Source of the DNA: Byssovorax sp.
GTDB lineage: Bacteria; Myxococcota_A; Polyangia; Polyangiales; Polyangiaceae
Direction of reading: 5' to 3'
NCBI GenBank assembly: GCA_025362495.1
Contig: JANYGI010000093.1
Coordinates: forward strand, 1 to 33,359
Length of the DNA stretch: 33,359 bases
The first letter of the stretch is position 1, and every line of letters begins with the position of its first letter. Positions 22,432 through 31,058 of the stretch are shown one piece after another. The notes beneath the pieces were generated by a model, which was given only the letters and a program-made list of their open reading frames with translations, searched no databases and was not told where the DNA came from. Made by a program: the position numbers and the translations under genes.

Positions 22432-25167
22432 ATGATCGGCTGCCTCGACGACAACGCGATCGCGGCGCTCCTCGACGGCGAGGTGCTCCCCGCCGAGCGG
22501 GCGGCGCTCAGCGCGCACCTCGACACGTGCGACGCGTGCCGCGCGCTCGTCGCCGACGCGTTCCAGAGCGCGACGGTCGAGGGCCCGCGGGTCCTCGGAC
22601 CGGGGACGACGCTGGGCCGCTACGTGGTCCTCGAAGCGGTGGGCGCCGGCGCGATGGGCGTGGTCTACGCCGCCTACGATCCCGAGCTCGGGCGCAAGGT
22701 CGCGCTCAAGGTGCTCCGCCCCGATCCGCTGGCGGACTCGCCCTCGCGCGGCGCGCGGCGGCGCCTGCTCCGCGAGGCGCAGGCGCTGGCGAAGCTCTCG
22801 CACCCTCACGTGATCGCCATCCACGACGTCGGCACGCTCGACGGCGAGATCTTCCTGACGATGGAGTTCATCGAGGGCGGGACGCTCGGCGGCTGGCTCG
22901 CTTCCGAGAAGCGCTCGTGGCGCGCGGCGCTGGAGCTGCTCCGGCAGGCCGGCGAGGGGCTGGCCGCGGCGCACGAAAAAGGCCTGGTTCACCGTGATTT
23001 CAAGCCCGAGAACGTCCTCGTCGAGGCGGGGCGACGCGCGCGCGTGACCGACTTCGGGCTGGCGCGGCCCGCCGGCGAGCGCGGCCCGGGCGCGGATGAT
23101 CGCGACGCCGACGAGGCCACAGCGCGCAGCAGCGAAGCGCCGCCGGAGCCGCAGCTCACCGCGACCGGCGTGCTCGTGGGAACGCCGGCGTACATGGCGC
23201 CGGAGCAGCTCGCGGGCGGCCCCGCGGACGCGCTGTCGGATCAGTTCAGCTACTGCGTGACGCTCTACGAGGCGCTCCACGGCGAGCGGCCGTTCGAGGG
23301 CACCGACGTGGCGTCGCTGCAGCGATCGATCGCGCGCGGGCAGGTGCGGCCGGCGCCGCCGACGCGACGCATCCCCGCGTGGCTGCGGCGGCTCGTCACG
23401 CGGGGTTTGCAGGCCGATCCGGCGCGTCGGTTCCCCTCGATGCGCGCGCTGCTCGACGCGCTCGGCGCCGGGCCCGCCGCGTGGCCGAAGCGGATCGCGA
23501 TCGCCGCGGCCCTGCTCGCCGGCGTCGCGCTGATCGCATCGAGCCTGTCGCGGCGGGCGCCCGCCATGTGCACCGGCGCCGACGCCGCGTGGAGCGGCGC
23601 GTGGGACGGGTCGCATGCGGCGGCGGTGCGGGCGGCGTTCGAGCGCGCGGGGCGCCCTTCAGGCGCGCACGCGCTCGCCGAGGTCACCCGCGCGCTCGAC
23701 GACGAGAGCGCGCGCTGGCACGCGATGCACCGGGACACCTGCGAGGCGACGCGCGTCCGCGGCGAGCAGTCCGAGCAGCTCCTCGACTTGCGGATGCGGT
23801 GCCTCGACGATCGCCGACGCGAGGTGGCGACGCTGACGCGCCTGCTCGAGCACGCCGACGGCGAGATCGTCGATCACGCCGTGTCGGCCTCGATGTCGCT
23901 CCCCGCGCTCGACGCCTGCAGCAACCTGCGCGCGCTCTCGGCGCAGATCCCGCTACCCGCGGCGCCCGAGGTGCGCGCGCAGATCGACGCGGTCGACGAG
24001 CGGCTCGCGCAGGCCAACGCGCTGCACTACGCCGGCAAATATGGCCAGGGGCTCGAGCTCATCGGGCCGGCGCTCGACGAGGCGCGCCGGCTAGGGTTCG
24101 CACCGATCCTCGCCAAGGCCCTGCTCGTCGAAGGTCGCCTCGCCGCCGGCTCCAACGATTTTGCCCGCGCCGAGGGCGCCTTCCACGAGGCCGCCGCCGT
24201 CGCCGAGGACGCCCACGACGACGACGTCGCCGCCGACGCGTGGACCGCCCAGGTCCGGGTGATCGGCTTCAACCGGTCGAGGCCGCTCGAGGGCCGCACC
24301 TGGGCGCGCTACGCGGAGGCCGCGATCCGCCGCGCCGGAGGCGACGATGAGCGCGAGGCCGTTCGCCTCCGCAACCTCGCCACCGTCGTGTGGCGACGGG
24401 AAGGTCAGCTCGACGAAGCCCGCCGGCTCCTCGGTCGCGCCCGCGACCTCTACGACCGCACCCACGGCGCGCGCTACGAGCTCCAGGTTGCGAGCTGCGA
24501 CGAGGACATCGCCGGCATCGCGTTCGACCTGGCGCGCCCCGACGAGGCGCTCGTGCTTCATCGCCGCGTCGCCGAGGTGCGTGAGCGCATCTTCGGCGCC
24601 GATCACCCGTCGATCGCGACCGCGTGCGTGAACCAGGGCGAAGATCTGACGCTGCTCGGGCGCCCCGACGAAGCCATCGCGCTGATCGAGCGGGCCGTCG
24701 CCATCGCCGCGCCGCTCCGGGCGCGCGGAGGCGACGGCTACTACCGGCATCGCCTCGCCGCAGCGCTGCGCGGGAAGGGCGAGCCCCGCGCCGCGCTCGA
24801 GCAGGATCGCCTCGCCGTCGCCGCGAGCGCCCTCGCTGGCGAGACCGGTGGCTACTGGGAGTCGTGGTCGCTCACCGGGCTCGGGCTCGATCTGCTCGCG
24901 CTCGATCGTCCTGCCGAGGCCGTCGATCCGCTCGAGCGCGCCGTGAGCGAGCGGGCCGCGGGCTCCGTCCCGTTCGAGCTCGCCGAGTCGCGCTTCGCCC
25001 TCGCTCGCGCGCTCTGGGAGACGGGCGCGCGCCCGCGAGCCCGCGCGCTGGCCGAGAGCGCGCGCGACGGGATCCGCGCCCCCGCCGAGCGCTATGGATC
25101 CTGGTACGCCTCGACGCTCGACACCATCGATCGCTGGCTCGTCGCGCACCCGGCGCGCGGGACGTGA
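22432..25167 (+). CDS. Transmembrane Ser/Thr protein kinase with N-terminal anti-sigma-type zinc finger and C-terminal TPRs
   Basis: A 911-residue fusion. Residues 1-45 form a zf-HC2/ZAS-like finger with H29-x3-C33-x2-C36 (HLDTCDACR) and C4. A Hanks-type kinase spans about 60-345: glycine loop GAGAMGVVY, K93 (VALKVL), catalytic HRDFKPEN (187-194), DFG D207 and GTPAYMAPEQ (250-259). A single membrane helix lies at about 354-374 (IAIAAALLAGVALIASS). The rest (about 380-911), probably periplasmic, contains TPR units, clear from about 560 on (FARAEGAFHEAAAVAEDAH, PDEALVLHRRVAEVRERIFG, PDEAIALIERAVAIA). All catalytic residues are present. The start ATG 22432 places the finger at the N terminus; GTG 22405 is an alternative. 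The finger plus the divergent sigma gene suggests that the protein binds or phosphorylates the sigma factor. Confidence 0.93.
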   Translation: MIGCLDDNAIAALLDGEVLPAERAALSAHLDTCDACRALVADAFQSATVEGPRVLGPGTTLGRYVVLEAVGAGAMGVVYAAYDPELGRKVALKVLRPDPLADSPSRGARRRLLREAQALAKLSHPHVIAIHDVGTLDGEIFLTMEFIEGGTLGGWLASEKRSWRAALELLRQAGEGLAAAHEKGLVHRDFKPENVLVEAGRRARVTDFGLARPAGERGPGADDRDADEATARSSEAPPEPQLTATGVLVGTPAYMAPEQLAGGPADALSDQFSYCVTLYEALHGERPFEGTDVASLQRSIARGQVRPAPPTRRIPAWLRRLVTRGLQADPARRFPSMRALLDALGAGPAAWPKRIAIAAALLAGVALIASSLSRRAPAMCTGADAAWSGAWDGSHAAAVRAAFERAGRPSGAHALAEVTRALDDESARWHAMHRDTCEATRVRGEQSEQLLDLRMRCLDDRRREVATLTRLLEHADGEIVDHAVSASMSLPALDACSNLRALSAQIPLPAAPEVRAQIDAVDERLAQANALHYAGKYGQGLELIGPALDEARRLGFAPILAKALLVEGRLAAGSNDFARAEGAFHEAAAVAEDAHDDDVAADAWTAQVRVIGFNRSRPLEGRTWARYAEAAIRRAGGDDEREAVRLRNLATVVWRREGQLDEARRLLGRARDLYDRTHGARYELQVASCDEDIAGIAFDLARPDEALVLHRRVAEVRERIFGADHPSIATACVNQGEDLTLLGRPDEAIALIERAVAIAAPLRARGGDGYYRHRLAAALRGKGEPRAALEQDRLAVAASALAGETGGYWESWSLTGLGLDLLALDRPAEAVDPLERAVSERAAGSVPFELAESRFALARALWETGARPRARALAESARDGIRAPAERYGSWYASTLDTIDRWLVAHPARGT

Positions 25168-25201
25168 TCGTCGATCCGCTCGGCAAACAGGCTGCAAGTC
25201 G

Positions 25202-25213
25202 TCGTCGCGACGA
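25202..25213. repeat. Perfect 12-bp palindrome between convergent genes
   Basis: TCGTCGCGACGA is a perfect palindrome in the 61-base gap between the convergent kinase and WD40 genes. It is followed by GATCGCGAC, so a slightly longer imperfect stem is possible. No T tract follows on either strand. A factor-dependent terminator for both genes is possible, but chance is not excluded. Confidence 0.3.
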
Positions 25214-25228
25214 TCGCGACGCTGCGGC

Positions 25229-27886
25229 CTACTCGGCCTCGGCGGACGTCGCCGGCGCGGCCGAATCGCCGGGGGCGGCCGACGCGTTCGGCGCACCCGA
25301 AGCGATCCCCGCGGGGCTCTGCTCGCGCCGCGCCGCGGCCATGCACACCTCCTTCACCTGCCCGATCTCGCGCTCGCCCACGAGCATGCGGCAAGCCTGG
25401 AAGAGCAGCCCGTCGGGCGTCACGGGGAAGATGCGGACGGTGCCGTCCCAGCTCGCGACGGCGAGGCGCTTGCCGTAGGGCCCGAACGCCACCGACGAGA
25501 CGCCCGCGGCCGGGCCGACGTACGTGCCGAGGGGCGCCCCTTGCTTCGCGTCCCAGACGCGCGCCGTCGCGTCCCAGCTCCCCGTCGCGAGGCGGCCGCC
25601 GTCGGGCGAGAACACCACCTGCGACACGGTGTCGCTGTGCCCCTCGAGCACGGCGATCGACTTCCCATCGGCGCCGTTCCAGAGGCGCGCCGTCGCGTCG
25701 GCGCCCGCGGTGGCCACGCGCGTCCCGTCGGGCGAGAACGCCGCCGTCAGGATCCGCTCGGTGTGCCCTTCGAGCGCGGCGACGAGGCGGCCGCCGTCGA
25801 CCTTCCACAGGTTCGCGGAGCCGTCCTGCGCGCCGGTCACGATCTTCGCGCCGTCCGGTGAAAAGGCCACCGCCGTCACGGCCGCCCCGCTGCCCTGCAG
25901 CGTCGCCTGGAGCTTGCCGTCGCGCGCGTCCCACAGCTTCGCCGTGCCGTCTTCGCTCGCCGTGGCCACGGTCGCTCCGGTCGGCGCGAACGCCACCGCG
26001 AGGATCCTCCCCGTATGCCCCTCGATCGCGGCGATCGGCTTGCCGCCGCGGATGCTCCAGAGGAGCGCCGTCTTGTCCCAGCTCGCCGTGATCAGGCGCG
26101 ACGCGCGCGGCGAGAACGCGACCGCGCTCAGCTGATCGGTGTGCCCGCTGAACACGGTCACCTCGCGCGCGTCCTTCGGGTCCCACGTGCCGTCCTTGCT
26201 CAGCTGGAACACGCGGGCCTTCTTGTCGTCGCCGGCGGTGACCACGTGCGCGCCGTCGGGGAGGAACGCCGCGAAATGAACGCGCGCCCCGTGGCCCGTG
26301 AGGACCGCGAGCACCTTGCCGTCCTTCGCGTCCCAGATCCGCGCGGTGCCGTCGTCGCTCGACGTGACGAGGCGCGCCCCGTCCGCGGAGAAGGTCACCG
26401 TGTTGACGTCGTCGGCGTGGCCGTGAAGGAGCAGCAGCGGGCGCGCGTCGCGGGCGTCCCAGAGGCGCGCAGAGCGATCCTCGCCTGCGGTGAGCACCCG
26501 CGCGCCGTCGGGCGAGAACGCCGCCGACGTCACGGTCTCGGCGTGCCCGCGCAGGATGCCGAGCGGGCTGCCGTCGTCCGCGGACCAGAGGCGCACCGTG
26601 TGATCGGCGCTCGCGGTGACCACGCGCGTCCCGTCGGGCGAGAACGCCGCCGACGTGACGCGATCGTCGTGGCCGCGCAGCGACGCCGCGAGCTTGCCTT
26701 CCTTCACGCCCCACAGGCGAGCCGCGCCGTCGGCGTGGGCTGCGACGATCCGCGCGCCGTCGAGCGAGAACGCCACCGACGCGATCGCCGACGCCGTCGA
26801 CTCGGGCTCTTGCAGCGAGGCGCGGAGCTCGCCGTCCTTGGTGCTCCACAGGCGGAGCTTGCCGTCGCCGCCGCCGCTCGCGACGAGCGCGCCGTCGGGC
26901 GAGAAGGCCACGGCGCTGACGGCCTCGAGGCCGTGCCCTTCGAGCGTCGCGAGCGCGTGCCCCGCGGCGTCCCAGAGGCGAACCGTCTTGTCGGCGCTCC
27001 CCGTGGCGATCCGCGCGCCGTCGGCCGAGAACGCCACCGTGGTGATCGCGTCGCCGTGCCCTTCGAGCGCGATCACCAGCTTGCCGGTCGCCGCGTCCCA
27101 GAGCCGGCCGAGGTGATCGCTGCTCCCCGTGAGCGCGCGCTTCCCGTCGGGCGAGAACGCCACGGCGTTCACCGTCCCGATCTCGCCCTCGAGGCGCCAC
27201 GCCACCTTGCCGGTGGAGGCGTCCCAGAGCCGCGCGCCGCCCGCGCCGCCGGTGAGCAGCCGCGCGCCGTCGCTCGAGAACGCGATCGCCCCGAGGGCGA
27301 GCGGGTGCGCGGGGTTGCCCGGCTCGCTCAGCGTGAAGACGGATCGCCGCTCCTTCACGTCCCAGATCCGCGCCGTCCCGTCGTCGCTCGCGGTCGCGGC
27401 CCGCGCGCCGTCCGGCGAGAAGATCGCCGCCGTGACCGCGCCGGCGTGGCCGCGAAGGATCGTCAGCCTCTTGCCGCCCATCAGCGCCGCCGCCAGCGCC
27501 TCGGTCGCCGCGGGCGTCAGCTTGGCCGGCTCCGCGGCGTGCTGCCCCACGAGCGCGATCCCCAGCACCAGCGCCTCGTTGCCGTGCCCCGTCTGCGCCG
27601 CGATCCGCATCACGCGTTCGGCCCGCGCGGAGCCCATCGCGTCGGACGCGTCTTGCTGGCGCAGCACGAGCAACGCCGCCTCGCCGCGGGCGCGGCGGAA
27701 TTCGAAGGCGCCGAACCCGAGCGCCCCGACGAGGGCGACGCCCAGCAGCCCGATCAGGAGCCGCGCGCGCGAGTCACGCCGCGCGAGCGCGACCGCAGCG
27801 GACGGCGGGCTCGCGCTGTCGACGCCGTCTGACCGGGTATCCGGCGCTTCGTCCGCGATCGGGTCCGGTGAAAGGGGAGTGGCCAT
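25229..27886 (-). CDS. Membrane-anchored WD40 protein with about 16 repeats
   Basis: An 885-residue protein. The N-terminal 40 residues are acidic and Pro-rich, then one membrane helix (about 42-61) and a helical segment (RGEAALLVLRQQDASDAMG). About 16 WD40 repeats follow from about 135 to 820, each near 42 residues with the form L.GH...V..VAFSPDG.R..T.S.D.T.RLWD. Repeats 2 and 6 have longer first loops, and repeat 10 carries a KDGTWDPKDA insertion. Sixteen repeats would make two seven- or eight-bladed propellers. The C terminus has ACRMLVGEREIGQVKEVCMAA, then an Ala/Ser/Pro tail. No kinase, TIR or NTPase domain is fused, so it is probably a protein-interaction platform. The start is ATG 27886; the ribosome site is weak. 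It converges on the kinase gene. Confidence 0.9.
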   Translation of the reverse strand: MATPLSPDPIADEAPDTRSDGVDSASPPSAAVALARRDSRARLLIGLLGVALVGALGFGAFEFRRARGEAALLVLRQQDASDAMGSARAERVMRIAAQTGHGNEALVLGIALVGQHAAEPAKLTPAATEALAAALMGGKRLTILRGHAGAVTAAIFSPDGARAATASDDGTARIWDVKERRSVFTLSEPGNPAHPLALGAIAFSSDGARLLTGGAGGARLWDASTGKVAWRLEGEIGTVNAVAFSPDGKRALTGSSDHLGRLWDAATGKLVIALEGHGDAITTVAFSADGARIATGSADKTVRLWDAAGHALATLEGHGLEAVSAVAFSPDGALVASGGGDGKLRLWSTKDGELRASLQEPESTASAIASVAFSLDGARIVAAHADGAARLWGVKEGKLAASLRGHDDRVTSAAFSPDGTRVVTASADHTVRLWSADDGSPLGILRGHAETVTSAAFSPDGARVLTAGEDRSARLWDARDARPLLLLHGHADDVNTVTFSADGARLVTSSDDGTARIWDAKDGKVLAVLTGHGARVHFAAFLPDGAHVVTAGDDKKARVFQLSKDGTWDPKDAREVTVFSGHTDQLSAVAFSPRASRLITASWDKTALLWSIRGGKPIAAIEGHTGRILAVAFAPTGATVATASEDGTAKLWDARDGKLQATLQGSGAAVTAVAFSPDGAKIVTGAQDGSANLWKVDGGRLVAALEGHTERILTAAFSPDGTRVATAGADATARLWNGADGKSIAVLEGHSDTVSQVVFSPDGGRLATGSWDATARVWDAKQGAPLGTYVGPAAGVSSVAFGPYGKRLAVASWDGTVRIFPVTPDGLLFQACRMLVGEREIGQVKEVCMAAARREQSPAGIASGAPNASAAPGDSAAPATSAEAE

Positions 27887-27989
27887 TCGAGGATGAGCCC
27901 ACGATCAGCGCAACCTCCCCGCGAAAGCAAGCGTTGATGCGCTGGCCGGGCGCTCGCGCCGCCGGGGTGCGCGCGGGCGCGGGAGCGCA

Positions 27990-28003
27990 GCGCTCGTGAG
28001 CGC
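27990..28003. terminator. Possible hairpin after the PEGA/TPR protein gene
   Basis: GCGCTC and GAGCGC flank a 2-base centre, 3 bases beyond the stop codon of the minus-strand gene at 28007. With the inner pair open this gives a 5-bp stem and 4-base loop. No T run follows on the minus strand, so an intrinsic terminator is doubtful. Confidence 0.25.
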
Positions 28004-28006
28004 GAT

Positions 28007-29002
28007 TCACCAGGTGCCTTGAACGAGCACCGACGCGGTCGTCGGCCCCGGGACGAGAGAGGCCCTGATCCACCGAGCGCTCGCCGCCGGCTTCGGCGCG
28101 GCAGGCTCGGTGACGAACAGCACAGTCGAGACGACGACCAGCGCGCCGCCCGCGACGACGCCCACGGTGCTGGCCAGGGCGAACGCCTTGAGGTCGTCGG
28201 CGGCGGCCTTCCCCTGGTGATCGCACGCCTCCACGAGGCCACCCACGTTGCAGTGGTCGTCGACGACGCCCTTCTTCGCGAGCGCCGCGCCGCCCATCCC
28301 GCCGCCGATGACCAGGCCAGCGAGGCCGAATCCACCGGTCAAGAACGCGGTGAGGCGCCTTCCGCTCAGGCCACGGTGCCCCTCGCGGGCGGCCGGATCC
28401 GACACGACAGGCGCCTTCGGAAACTCCAGCACGAGGCTCTTGCTCTCGCTCCGGGCGAGGGTGACATTGAGCTCCCGCAGGGGGCCGCCGGGCACCGATA
28501 TCCGCACCACGTGATCGCCGGGATCGACAGGCATCGACGCGCCGAGCGACGCCGAGGGGACGAGCTGCCCGTCGCGCTCGACCACCGTCCCTGCCGGCGC
28601 GCTGGGAGCGAGCGTGAGAGTGAGCTTCGGCACCTGGGGTGACAGCGCCGCGACCTGGGCGCGCGCCGCGGCGGGGCGGCTCGTCTGGAGCTTCTTCTTC
28701 ACCGGCGACAGGCCGTCGTAAGCCTTCAGATACTGCTGATACCGGGTCACCGCCGCCGCGATGCGCCCCCACTTGGACTGGCACTCTGCCAGCGTGTAGA
28801 GCACGCCCGGGCGCGGATCGAGCTCGTAGCTGTGCTCGATTGACGGGCAGGCCTCGGCGTACCGCCCCGCCTCCATCTGGAGCACGCCGGCGTCGAAGAG
28901 AGCATTGGAGTCGTCCTTGCCGGCCGCCGCCGGCGCGGCCGCAAAGAGGCTGACGGCGAGGCACGACCACGCGAGAAAGCGCTGTCCGCCAGCACGGCTC
29001 AT
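28007..29002 (-). CDS. Secreted TPR/PEGA-like protein with C-terminal membrane helices
   Basis: A 331-residue envelope protein. A Sec signal peptide (residues 1 to about 27) ends at AAA. A TPR-like segment follows (ALFDAGVLQMEAGRYAEACPSIEHSYELDP, then VLYTLAECQSKWGRIAAAVTRYQQYLKA). Next is a PEGA-like beta domain (VERDGQLVPSASLG, MPVDPGDHVVRISVPGG, NVTLARSESKSLVLEF). Two hydrophobic helices follow, at about 222-243 (Gly-rich, LTGGFGLAGLVIGGGMGG) and about 277-297 (STVGVVAGGALVVVSTVLFV), separated by a Cys-containing loop (DDHCNVGGLVEACDHQG). This architecture is common in large myxobacterial genomes, but its role is unknown. Its ATG overlaps the TGA of the upstream lipoprotein gene (ATGA at 28999-29002), so the two are translationally coupled. 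Confidence 0.87.
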   Translation of the reverse strand: MSRAGGQRFLAWSCLAVSLFAAAPAAAGKDDSNALFDAGVLQMEAGRYAEACPSIEHSYELDPRPGVLYTLAECQSKWGRIAAAVTRYQQYLKAYDGLSPVKKKLQTSRPAAARAQVAALSPQVPKLTLTLAPSAPAGTVVERDGQLVPSASLGASMPVDPGDHVVRISVPGGPLRELNVTLARSESKSLVLEFPKAPVVSDPAAREGHRGLSGRRLTAFLTGGFGLAGLVIGGGMGGAALAKKGVVDDHCNVGGLVEACDHQGKAAADDLKAFALASTVGVVAGGALVVVSTVLFVTEPAAPKPAASARWIRASLVPGPTTASVLVQGTW

Positions 29003-29949
29003 GGCAGGTCGAAGTCGTCGAAGATGCCGGTGCCCGGGGAGTCGGCCCCGATGGGGATCACGCCGAAGTCCACGCGCACCGAGGACACGAACGCCGGCGC
29101 CTTCTCGCGGCGCTGAACGACCCACGCCATGCCGTCCGAGCCCGTCTCCCAGAGCAGATCGCCGCCGACCTCGCGGATCCGCCAGTAGCGATGGGCGATG
29201 GGCAGATACGGTATCGTGCACTCGTCGGTCGCGACGCCGCCGACCACCATCGCGAACTTCAACCACGGGCCGATCTGGTGCACCTCGACGAGATCGGCGC
29301 CGCTCGACGGGTCGGGCGAGAACGACAGGTGCGTCACCGTCGAGGGGTGCTGTGGCGATTGCAGGACTGCCATCGAGCCATGACAGCCCTGGAGCGAGTA
29401 GGGCATCGACGAGACGAAGCCGGCGAACTTGTTGAGCGCACCGGGGATCGTCACCTCGACCCGATGGTTCACCTCTGCCGCCGTCCCGCTGCCGATCTGG
29501 TAAACAGCCCAGAGCGGGCTGACGAGGTTGTCGTTGAAGTTGTCGGCGAGGACGGCCACCGACGACGAGCCGCAGGGATCGCTGCCCCCGGGATCGGCCG
29601 GCTCGCCATGCCAGCAGGTGTCGTTCACGGCGCCGCCGGTGCCCGAGCTGCTCGATGACGCCGTCGCCGTGCTGGCACTGGCGGTCGCCGTCGTGCTCGC
29701 GCTCGCGCTCGCGGCGCCCCCGCCTCCGTCCGAGGATCCGCCCGCCGAGGCGCTGCTCGCCTCCGCGCTCGTCGTCGCGGCCATGCCGCCCGCGCCCCCC
29801 GCGGCGACCTCGTAGTAGGGGTGATTGGCGCCGAGGATCACCGAGCACCCGGGGGCCAGCAGCGCGACGGCGGCGGCCAGCCACGACCACGGGGAGCCGG
29901 CGACGCGGCCGCCGCATCTCGATCCGCGGGAGCTCGACGGCGATCTCAC
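28999..29949 (-). CDS. Lipoprotein with concanavalin-like C-terminal domain
   Basis: About 316 residues. A signal peptide with the core WLAAAVALLAPGC precedes a lipidated Cys. A long low-complexity Ala/Ser/Thr/Gly linker follows, then a folded domain beginning near NDTCWHGEPADPGGSDPCG. NFNDNLVSPLWAVYQIGSG, VEVTIPGALNKFAGFVSS, YWRIREVGGDLLWETGSDGMAWV and a final GTGIFDDFDLP look like the jelly-roll of concanavalin/DUF1349-type proteins, which often bind sugars. The start is unsettled: GTG 29949 gives a signal peptide of plausible length, while GTG 29988 adds 13 residues. Neither has a ribosome site. Its stop overlaps the start of the TPR/PEGA gene, so both proteins probably act together in the envelope. 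It diverges from the GGDEF gene. Confidence 0.82.
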   Translation of the reverse strand: MRSPSSSRGSRCGGRVAGSPWSWLAAAVALLAPGCSVILGANHPYYEVAAGGAGGMAATTSAEASSASAGGSSDGGGGAASASASTTATASASTATASSSSSGTGGAVNDTCWHGEPADPGGSDPCGSSSVAVLADNFNDNLVSPLWAVYQIGSGTAAEVNHRVEVTIPGALNKFAGFVSSMPYSLQGCHGSMAVLQSPQHPSTVTHLSFSPDPSSGADLVEVHQIGPWLKFAMVVGGVATDECTIPYLPIAHRYWRIREVGGDLLWETGSDGMAWVVQRREKAPAFVSSVRVDFGVIPIGADSPGTGIFDDFDLP

Positions 29950-30083
29950 GCGACGAACTATACGTGCTCCGCGGCCGCGGCTGGCCACAAAGCAGAGCAG
30001 CGGCGGCGCCGGGGATCGCGCCCCCGGCGCACGCTTTCCCTCAAGCCGTGGCGCGGCCCACCGTACGACGGCTTCACGTATCC

Positions 30084-31058
30084 ATGGAGAGCCTCCCTCC
30101 GCCGCCCGAAGCCGTGCGGCGCATTCTCATCGTCGACGACGACAGCGCCCGCCGCGGCATGCTGCGTCGCATGCTCACGCACGAGGGCTACGACGTCGAT
30201 GATCTCGCCGACGGCGCCGACCTGCTCGACCATGTGCGCAGCCGGCCGCCGGATCTCGTGCTCCTCGACATCATGCTCCCCGGGATCTCGGGCTTCGAGC
30301 TCTGCGGCGATCTGCGGATGATGAACGAGATGACGCTGACGCCGATCGTGCTGATCACGGCGGCGTGCCTCGACGAGGAGAGCGTGGTGCGCGGATTGTT
30401 CTCCGGCGCCGACGACTACATCGTCATGCCGTCGCGCCTCAAGGAGCTCCGCGCGCGAATCCGCGTCCAGCTCCGGAACCGCCGCGATCGCGAGCTGCTC
30501 CAGTGGGCGCGGGCGCGCGGCGCCAGCCTCCACAACGCGGCGATGTGCGATCCGCTCACCGGGATCGCCAACCGCCGCGCCATCGATCGCGAGATCGACG
30601 AGGTGCTCAAGGGCGCCGAGGGGCTGCTGCTGGTGCTCCTCGACATCGATCACTTCAAGAAGGTCAACGACACCTACGGCCACGCCGCGGGCGATCGCGT
30701 GCTCGTCGAGGTCGCGCGCTGCCTCGGCACGCGGACCCGCGCCCGCGATCTCGCGGGTCGCTACGGCGGCGAAGAGTTCATGATCGTCATCCGGGGCGCG
30801 CGGCTGGGCGTCGCCGACTCGATCGGCGAGCGCTACCGCAACGCGATCCGCGACCTCGTCCTCGACGGCGGGCCCGAGCGCGTGACCGTGAGCATCGGGA
30901 TCGCCGGCTGCAGCGGGGCCGCGCCGCGCCTCGCTCGCGCCGAGCTCTTCGCCGCAGCCGACGCCGCGCTCTACGAGGCCAAGCATGGGGGCCGCGATCG
31001 CGTCGTCGTCGCCAGCCCGGACGGGTACCCGACGGCCGCACGGAAGCCGACAGAATGA
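30084..31058 (+). CDS. Response regulator with diguanylate cyclase (REC-GGDEF)
   Basis: A 324-residue cytoplasmic protein. The receiver domain (about 12-130) has the acidic cluster VDDD (17-20), phospho-acceptor D62 (LVLLDIMLPG) and the switch Thr (LITAAC). The normally invariant Lys of the KP motif is replaced: the sequence reads DYIVMPSRLKEL, with M115 at that place. The GGDEF domain (about 150-310) is complete, with DPLTGIANRRA, DIDHFKKVNDTYGHAAGD and the active-site GGEEF (228-232). An RARD motif (219-222) forms a product-inhibition I-site, so c-di-GMP synthesis with feedback is expected. The start is ATG 30084. Its TGA overlaps the ATG of the HDOD gene (ATGA, 31055-31058), indicating translational coupling. 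Confidence 0.93.
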   Translation: MESLPPPPEAVRRILIVDDDSARRGMLRRMLTHEGYDVDDLADGADLLDHVRSRPPDLVLLDIMLPGISGFELCGDLRMMNEMTLTPIVLITAACLDEESVVRGLFSGADDYIVMPSRLKELRARIRVQLRNRRDRELLQWARARGASLHNAAMCDPLTGIANRRAIDREIDEVLKGAEGLLLVLLDIDHFKKVNDTYGHAAGDRVLVEVARCLGTRTRARDLAGRYGGEEFMIVIRGARLGVADSIGERYRNAIRDLVLDGGPERVTVSIGIAGCSGAAPRLARAELFAAADAALYEAKHGGRDRVVVASPDGYPTAARKPTE

